Source of the DNA: Pararhodobacter aggregans
GTDB lineage: Bacteria > Pseudomonadota > Alphaproteobacteria > Rhodobacterales > Rhodobacteraceae
Assembly: GCF_003075525.1 (NCBI RefSeq)
Contig: NZ_QDDR01000007.1
Coordinates: forward strand, 186,001-250,000
Length of the DNA: 64,000 nt
Direction of reading: 5' to 3'
Under the pieces are notes generated by a model. It saw only the letters and a list, made by a program, of their open reading frames with translations. It made no database searches and was not told the origin of the DNA. Below, one piece after another: positions 59,015-64,000 of the stretch. Both the position numbers and the translations under genes were made by a program. Numbering within the stretch: position 1 is the stretch's first letter; every line of letters starts with the position of its first letter.

Positions 59015-59487
59015 TCCGGGCCGAAGGCATCGAGCAACTGCCCGATCTCGCCCTCGGTCACCGGCGTCCCGCCGAGGAAGGACCGCAGGCCCGGCAGCGG
59101 ATCAGCGGCGCCGGCACCCCGCGCCGCCAGCCACTCGGCGATGATCCCGGCCTGCACCCGCTCGGCCGCCAGTTCCACCGCTTTCAGCCGGTCGCGGAAC
59201 CCTTCGCGCTGATCGTCCCCGACCCCGGCCACCGGCGCCCGCAGAGCGATGCGCAGCGCCCTTGCCGGGCGCACGGCGGCGGCGCGCCAGGGCTCGGACC
59301 GGCTGCGCAACGCCTGAACCTCGGCCGGGGACAGGGGCGCGCCCAGCTCCCGGGCGGCATAGCACAGGCCCAAGAGGACCATCACGTCGATGCCGCCCTG
59401 ATCCTGCAGACGCAGGCAGAGGGGGGCGATGCCCGGGCGGGCATAGGCGGCGGTGATCGCCGCCCATAGCGCGTCTTCGCCGTTCAT
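58996..59487 (-). CDS. TIGR02444/DUF2390-family protein
   Basis: A 163-residue helical, Ala/Arg-rich soluble protein matching the DUF2390 pattern (ALWAAITAAYARPGIAPLCL, LQDQGGIDVMVLLGLCYAAR). The function is unknown. Its start overlaps the dppF stop (ATGA), making it the last gene of the peptide transporter operon, and its 3' end overlaps the convergent IMPACT gene. Confidence 0.8.
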   Translation of the reverse strand: MNGEDALWAAITAAYARPGIAPLCLRLQDQGGIDVMVLLGLCYAARELGAPLSPAEVQALRSRSEPWRAAAVRPARALRIALRAPVAGVGDDQREGFRDRLKAVELAAERVQAGIIAEWLAARGAGAADPLPGLRSFLGGTPVTEGEIGQLLDAFGPDQGASR

Positions 59488-60296
59488 TCCGCGTCGATGC
59501 GGAAGGCGGGGGGCGTGGGGCGGGTCACATCGGGGACCGGGATGGCGTCGATCATGCGGCGGGTGAACTCGTGCTGGGGGTTGGACCAGACCTGCCGCGC
59601 GGGGCCGGTCTCGACAATCTCGCCCTTGTACATCATCGCCACGCGGTCGGCGAAGGTTTCCACCAGCATCAGGTCATGGCTGATGAACAGATAGCTCAGG
59701 CCCATGTCGCGCTTGAGTTCCCACAGCAGGTTGATGATCTGCGCCTGAATCGACACGTCCAGCGCGGAAACCGGTTCATCGCAGATCAGCAGGTCCGGCT
59801 GCATGACCAGCGCCCGGGCGATGCCGATCCGCTGGCGCTGCCCGCCCGAGAATTCATGCGGGAAGCGGCGGCCCCAGTCGATGGGCAGGCCCACCCGCTC
59901 CATCATCTGATGCGCGCGTTTCAGGCGAGTGGATTTGTCGCCGATCTGGTGGATGTCCAAGGGCTCGCGGATCAGTTGCTCAACCCGTTTGCGGGGGTTC
60001 AGCGAGGAAAACGGGTCCTGAAACACGCATTGGATATGCGGCCGGAAGCGTTTGAGCTGGAAGCGGTCGAGACCGGCGATATCGTTGCCGTCGTATTCGA
60101 TCACGCCCGAGGACGGCGCTTGCAGGCCGAGGATGGTGCGGGCGAGCGTGGTCTTGCCGCAGCCGGATTCGCCGACCAGCGCCAGCGTCTCGCCCCGGTT
60201 CAGATGCAGCGAGATGCCGCGCACCGGGTGGATCATCTCTTTGCCGACGCGGAAGCTGACGTGCAGGTCGTCGATGCGCAGGAGGGGGTTGGTCAT
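59484..60296 (-). CDS. dppF: Dipeptide/oligopeptide ABC transporter ATPase DppF
   Basis: A 270-residue ATPase with Walker A GESGCGKTT, signature FSGGQRQRIGIARAL, Walker B LLICDEPVSALDVS and the switch His LFISHDLMLVET. It is shorter than typical DppF and lacks the C-terminal cysteine motif present in its partner DppD. It starts 1 base after the dppD stop. Confidence 0.92.
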   Translation of the reverse strand: MTNPLLRIDDLHVSFRVGKEMIHPVRGISLHLNRGETLALVGESGCGKTTLARTILGLQAPSSGVIEYDGNDIAGLDRFQLKRFRPHIQCVFQDPFSSLNPRKRVEQLIREPLDIHQIGDKSTRLKRAHQMMERVGLPIDWGRRFPHEFSGGQRQRIGIARALVMQPDLLICDEPVSALDVSIQAQIINLLWELKRDMGLSYLFISHDLMLVETFADRVAMMYKGEIVETGPARQVWSNPQHEFTRRMIDAIPVPDVTRPTPPAFRIDAE

Positions 60297-60297
60297 G

Positions 60298-61281
60298 TCA
60301 GACCCTCGCGTCGGTGACGGGGTGGTGGCAGGCGTAACCATGCGCGCCCTCATAGGTCGGATCGGGGAAGCGCGCATGGCAGAGGTCGCTGGCATTGGGG
60401 CAGCGCGGAGCGAACCGGCAGCCGGGCATCGGGTCGGCGATGGAGGGGACGGTGCCGGGGATCTCGCGCAGGACACCGCCCTGGGCCGAGGCGCGCTCAG
60501 GGTTCGGCGTCGCGTCCAGCAGACCGCGGGTATAGGGGTGGCGGGGGTTGAGGAACAGGTCGCGGGTCGGCGCTTCCTCGGCCTTGTTGCCGGCGTACAT
60601 GACCATCACCCGGTCGGCGGTATGCGCCACCAGCCCGAGGTTGTGGGTGATGAGCACGATCGCCACGCCGGTATCGCGTTGCAGCCGTTTCAGAAGCCGC
60701 ATGATCTGCGCCTGAACGGTGACGTCCAGCGCGGTGGTGGGCTCGTCCGCGATCAGCACATCGGGGTTGCAGGCCAGCGCCATGGCGATGACCACGCGCT
60801 GCAATTGCCCGCCGGACAGCTTGTGCGGATAGGACCAGGCGAGGGTCTCGGGGTTCGGCAGATCGACCTTGGTCAGCAGGTCGATGACCCGGGCCCAGGC
60901 CATGGCGCGGGGGAGTTTCTCGTGCTCCTCGATCACCTCGAGCACCTGTTTGCCGACCGGATAGAGCGGATCGAGCGCGGCCATCGGTTCCTGAAAGACC
61001 ATGCCGATCTCGGCCGCGCGGACCTTGCGCATGGCGCGGTTGTCGGTGATCGGCAGCTCGCGGCCCTTGAAGCGGATGGTGCCCGAGAGCTTTTCCACCG
61101 CATCGGGCAGAAGGCCCATGATGGCGAGCGAGGTCATCGACTTGCCACAGCCGGATTCGCCGACGATGGCCAGCGTCTCGCCCGCGTTCACGTGGAACGA
61201 GACGCCGCGCAGGATCAGGACGCCGGGTTTCTTGCGCACGCAGATCTGCAGGTTCTCGACCTGGAGGATGGGGTTGCTCAT
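60298..61281 (-). CDS. dppD: Dipeptide/oligopeptide ABC transporter ATPase DppD
   Basis: A 327-residue ATPase: Walker [17 protein letters not shown], signature [15 protein letters not shown], Walker [14 protein letters not shown], and the C-terminal oligopeptide-transporter domain with [17 protein letters not shown], a cysteine cluster that may bind an Fe-S centre. It overlaps dppC (TGATG). Confidence 0.93.
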   Translation of the reverse strand: MSNPILQVENLQICVRKKPGVLILRGVSFHVNAGETLAIVGESGCGKSMTSLAIMGLLPDAVEKLSGTIRFKGRELPITDNRAMRKVRAAEIGMVFQEPMAALDPLYPVGKQVLEVIEEHEKLPRAMAWARVIDLLTKVDLPNPETLAWSYPHKLSGGQLQRVVIAMALACNPDVLIADEPTTALDVTVQAQIMRLLKRLQRDTGVAIVLITHNLGLVAHTADRVMVMYAGNKAEEAPTRDLFLNPRHPYTRGLLDATPNPERASAQGGVLREIPGTVPSIADPMPGCRFAPRCPNASDLCHARFPDPTYEGAHGYACHHPVTDARV

Positions 61282-62132
61282 CACTGCCCCCTCTGGCTGC
61301 GAAGCCGCGGGTTGAGGTAATCGTTCAGCCCGTCGCCCACCAGGTTCAGCGCCAGCGCGGTCAGCAGCAGGGCGATGCCGGGGATGGTCATGATGTACCA
61401 AGCATCGCGCAGGTTGTTCTTGCCCATGCCGATCATCGTGCCCCAGGTGGTGACATTGGGATCGCCGAAGCCGAGGAAGCTGAGCGCGCTTTCCATCAGG
61501 ATGGCGGTGGCGATCATGATGGTCGACATGACGGTGACGCCGGACATGGCGTTGGGCAGGATCTGGGTGAAGATGATGCGCATGTCGCTCATCCCGACGA
61601 CGATGCAGCCCTGCACATAGGCTTTCTCGCGCAGGACCATGAACTCGCCGCGCACCAGACGGGCGATGGCGGGCCAGCTGACCACGGCGAGCGAGAAGAT
61701 GATGACCTGAATGGACGGGCCGAGGACGGCGACGACGACGATGGCCAGCATGAACTGCGGGATGGTCTGGAAGAGCTCGGTCACCCGCATCAGCAGGTTG
61801 TCGATCCAGCCGCCGTAATAGCCGGCGAAGGCGCCGACGAGGATGCCGAAGACCATGGCGACGGTGACCGAGGCGAAGCCGACCAGAAGCGAGATCTGCG
61901 CGCCGTAGAACAGCCCCGCCAGGATGTTGCGGCCCAACCCGTCGGTGCCCAGGGGCGCGCCGGCGTATTGACCGGGCCATTGCAGCGGCGGGCCCATCAT
62001 CGTGTCGGGGGGCTGCGGGAAGAACAGGGGCGCCGTGGCGGCCATGAAGAACACCGTCGCCAGCAGCAGGAGGCCGAGCAGCATCATCCAGTCGCGCAGG
62101 ATGGCGGTGAGAAGGGATTTCAGGCGGTCCAT
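61281..62132 (-). CDS. dppC: Dipeptide/oligopeptide ABC transporter permease DppC
   Basis: A 283-residue membrane protein with the DppC N-terminal helix (LLGLLLLATVFFMAATAPLF), PLGTDGLGRNILAGLFYGAQ and the EAA-like loop VQGCIVVGMSDMRIIFTQIL. It pairs with DppB to form the channel. Junctions with dppB and dppD overlap as TGATG. Confidence 0.93.
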   Translation of the reverse strand: MDRLKSLLTAILRDWMMLLGLLLLATVFFMAATAPLFFPQPPDTMMGPPLQWPGQYAGAPLGTDGLGRNILAGLFYGAQISLLVGFASVTVAMVFGILVGAFAGYYGGWIDNLLMRVTELFQTIPQFMLAIVVVAVLGPSIQVIIFSLAVVSWPAIARLVRGEFMVLREKAYVQGCIVVGMSDMRIIFTQILPNAMSGVTVMSTIMIATAILMESALSFLGFGDPNVTTWGTMIGMGKNNLRDAWYIMTIPGIALLLTALALNLVGDGLNDYLNPRLRSQRGQ

Positions 62133-63124
62133 CACTTCAGCTCCACGGTCGGGTTGATGACGGCATAGAGCAGGTCCACGATCAGATTGGCGAGGATCAC
62201 GAAGAACGAGCTGAGCACGAGGATACTGAGCAGCAGGTTCAGGTCGCGCTGGAACATGGCGTCGAACATCAGCCGCCCGACCCCGGGCCAGGAAAACACC
62301 GTCTCGGTCAGCACCGCGCCGCCGAGGAAGTTGCCAACGTTGGTGCCGACCACGGTGACCAGCGGCAGGACCGCGTTCCTGAGCGCGTGGCGATAGGAGA
62401 GGCGGCGCTCGGAAATCCCCTTGGCCCGGGCCACGCGGATGAAATCGAGGGACAGGACCTCCAGCATGCCCGCCCGGACCAGCCGGATGTAGATGGCGAG
62501 GTAGAAGATGGATTGCGCCAGCGCGGGCAGGATCAGGTGATGGGCGATATCCGCCACCCGGTCCCAGCCGGTGTTGAAGGCCAGCACGTTTTCCATGCCG
62601 GAGGTGGGCGTCCAACCCAGCGTCACGGCGAAGATCAGGATCATCATCAGGCCGATCCAATAGGGCGGCGTGCCGTAAAGCAGCAGCGCCACGAAGGAGA
62701 TCACCCGGTCCGGCCAGCGGTTGGCATAGCGCGCGGCGGTGACACCGAAGACGATGCCGCCGATGACCGCGATGACGATCGCCGCACCCATCAGCATCAG
62801 CGTGGCGGGCATCCGGCTGAAGATCAGCACCGAGACCCGCTCGTTGAAGACATAGGAATAGCCCAGATCCAGCGTCGCCAGCCGCACCAGGAAAGCCCAG
62901 AGCTGGCTGAGCAGCGGCTGGTCCAGTCCGAATTGCGCGCGAAGCTGGGCGATATAGGCGGGGTCGGCGGTGCCTGCCTGCCCGGCCAGGGCCTCGGCCG
63001 CGTCGCCGGGGGCGAGTTTCAGCAGGAAGAAGTTGATGATGGCAATGGCCAGCATCGCCAGCGCACCATAGGCCACCCGCTTGGCCAGAAAGGCCCAGGG
63101 GAAGCGGCGTCGGATCGGTTTCAT
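62132..63124 (-). CDS. dppB: Dipeptide/oligopeptide ABC transporter permease DppB
   Basis: A 330-residue membrane protein: first helix GALAMLAIAIINFFLLKLAP followed by GDAAEALAG, the loop FIRVARAKGISERRLSYRHA and ETVFSWPGVGRLM, all characteristic of DppB/OppB. The start at 63124 overlaps the racemase stop (ATGA); an in-frame start at 63145 lies inside that gene. Confidence 0.93.
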   Translation of the reverse strand: MKPIRRRFPWAFLAKRVAYGALAMLAIAIINFFLLKLAPGDAAEALAGQAGTADPAYIAQLRAQFGLDQPLLSQLWAFLVRLATLDLGYSYVFNERVSVLIFSRMPATLMLMGAAIVIAVIGGIVFGVTAARYANRWPDRVISFVALLLYGTPPYWIGLMMILIFAVTLGWTPTSGMENVLAFNTGWDRVADIAHHLILPALAQSIFYLAIYIRLVRAGMLEVLSLDFIRVARAKGISERRLSYRHALRNAVLPLVTVVGTNVGNFLGGAVLTETVFSWPGVGRLMFDAMFQRDLNLLLSILVLSSFFVILANLIVDLLYAVINPTVELK

Positions 63125-63861
63125 GCGGGGATTTCCGTAGGGCATGCAGGTGGCAGGCGGCCATCAGGCAGGGCCTGCCCCTGATGGATGGCCACAAGCC
63201 AGTCGTAGAAGCCATAGACCGGCAGGTCCAGCGCCTCGGCCAGCGCCGCCTGATAGGGCGGCAGGTTGGTGCATTCGAGGACCAGCGCCCCTGTGTCGGG
63301 CGCGCGGTCCAGAAGGGCGCGGGCGGCGGCGATCAGCTCGGCCGTGGCCCGGGCGGCGTCGATGGGGCGGTCGGGGTCGTTGGCGCGCAGGACGTTCAGC
63401 AGATGCGCATCCTCGGGCAGCGCGCCGACCGGCAGGTCGGGCGCGACCCCGGCCGCGGCCAGATGCGCCGGGGTGATCGAGCCCTGAAGCAGCCCCATCA
63501 CCGCCACCTTGCCGTGCTGCGCCTGCCGGAGCGGGATCTGGAACAGCGACGAGGCGGTGAAGGGCACCGGGCAACCCTGCGAAAGCCGCGCCTGCTGGAA
63601 GACCAGCAGCCCGCACGAGGTGGTGAGGAGTTCCGCCCCCCGCGCCACCAGCCGGTCGCGCGCGGCACGGAACCCCTCGGCCAGCGCCGGATCCTCAGGA
63701 TCGCCCTGCAGGATCCGGGTCATGCTGGCCCCGCCCACGGTTTCGTAAAGGACCCTGCCGCCGAAGGTGCTTGCATTGCCGATGTCACCGGGTGGCCGCG
63801 CGAAGCGGGTGTCCAGCAACAGGACGCCGACAGGCGGCAGGGTTGGCTGCGGATCGCTCAT
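63121..63861 (-). CDS. Aspartate/glutamate racemase-family protein
   Basis: A 246-residue protein of the Asp/Glu/hydantoin racemase superfamily. The two catalytic cysteines are placed as expected: AELLTTSCGLLVFQQ near residue 83 and TGALVLECTNLPPYQ near residue 194. It sits between dppA and dppB with overlaps on both sides, so it is fully part of the peptide-uptake operon. It may epimerise a D-amino acid, hydantoin or related product of the imported compound. Confidence 0.86.
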   Translation of the reverse strand: MSDPQPTLPPVGVLLLDTRFARPPGDIGNASTFGGRVLYETVGGASMTRILQGDPEDPALAEGFRAARDRLVARGAELLTTSCGLLVFQQARLSQGCPVPFTASSLFQIPLRQAQHGKVAVMGLLQGSITPAHLAAAGVAPDLPVGALPEDAHLLNVLRANDPDRPIDAARATAELIAAARALLDRAPDTGALVLECTNLPPYQAALAEALDLPVYGFYDWLVAIHQGQALPDGRLPPACPTEIPA

Positions 63862-64000
63862 CCGGTGAAGGCGAGCGAGCCATAGGGGGCGCGGATGCCG
63901 TCAGGGCCGGGAACGAAATTCACGACATTGGCGGCGGCGATGGTGACATAGATCGGCCGCGCCACCGGCAGGATCGGCAGATCGGTCATGGCAAGCTGCT
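63858..64000 (-). CDS. dppA: ABC transporter substrate-binding protein DppA, C-terminal fragment
   Basis: Only the last 46 residues are in the window, ending NVVNFVPGPDGIRAPYGSLA-FTG. The ending resembles family 5 peptide-binding proteins, and the position before dppB fits. The stop overlaps the racemase start (ATGA). The rest of the gene is beyond the right edge. Confidence 0.75.
   Translation of the reverse strand, partial: QLAMTDLPILPVARPIYVTIAAANVVNFVPGPDGIRAPYGSLAFTG

Overview
The window is high-GC DNA packed with genes, many joined by ATGA or TGATG stop/start overlaps. Gene content points to an aerobic, heterotrophic alphaproteobacterium of the Rhodobacterales (Paracoccus/Rhodobacter/Roseobacter type). 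The evidence is the FYDLN-acid family protein, bluE-cobD-cobC, the Trm112/LON-domain/CnoX-like trio, abundant TRAP, TTT and ABC uptake systems, and a 2-aminobenzoyl-CoA monooxygenase/reductase. The genus is an inference. No rRNA, insertion sequence, prophage, CRISPR array or replication origin was seen.

Layout. 1-4107: truncated amino-acid-type ABC binding protein, tRNA-Ala(GGC), FYDLN protein, YgjP-type metallopeptidase, GntR regulator and a secreted zinc peptidase. 4111-8290: ugpBAEC glycerol-3-phosphate importer. 8527-13297: polysaccharide deacetylase, then a putrescine aminotransferase/FAD oxidase operon with its likely GntR regulator. 13357-19616: lipoprotein, Trm112-like, LON-domain and CnoX-like genes, SGNH hydrolase, FAD dehydrogenase and polysaccharide-export lipoprotein. 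19671-23554: bluE-cobD-cobC followed by an SDR-fold protein and a thioesterase. 23754-31536: tctCBA with AtuA and DUF4387 genes, divergent from tctDE and a periplasmic binding protein. 31598-40014: msrB, two paralogous secreted proteins, a large basic amino-acid decarboxylase, a second two-component system, and an envelope redox/L,D-transpeptidase operon. 40158-46414: TRAP transporter divergent from a BKACE/thioesterase/cyclase/LysR operon. 46417-58532: aromatic catabolism, with a PhzS-like monooxygenase and AraC regulator, the 2-aminobenzoyl-CoA operon, a MarR regulator and a UbiD/UbiX pair. 58619-64000: IMPACT-family protein and a dipeptide-type ABC operon that includes an Asp/Glu racemase and a DUF2390 gene.

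How it works together. Most of the window is uptake plus catabolism, each block with its own regulator. The best regulatory signals are: (i) a near-identical 15-bp site upstream of the putrescine operon and at the 5' end of the adjacent GntR gene; (ii) two ATC-N9-GAT (NodD-type) dyads placed symmetrically between the divergent TRAP and BKACE operons, the latter ending in a NodD-like LysR gene; (iii) AAGTTT/AAACTT-type repeats between the 2-aminobenzoyl-CoA operon and a divergent marR gene. The clusters with the least certain chemistry, and so the best candidates for new biology, are TRAP/BKACE/cyclase, TctCBA/AtuA/DUF4387/TctDE, and the paralogous secreted pair at 32.3-33.3 kb.
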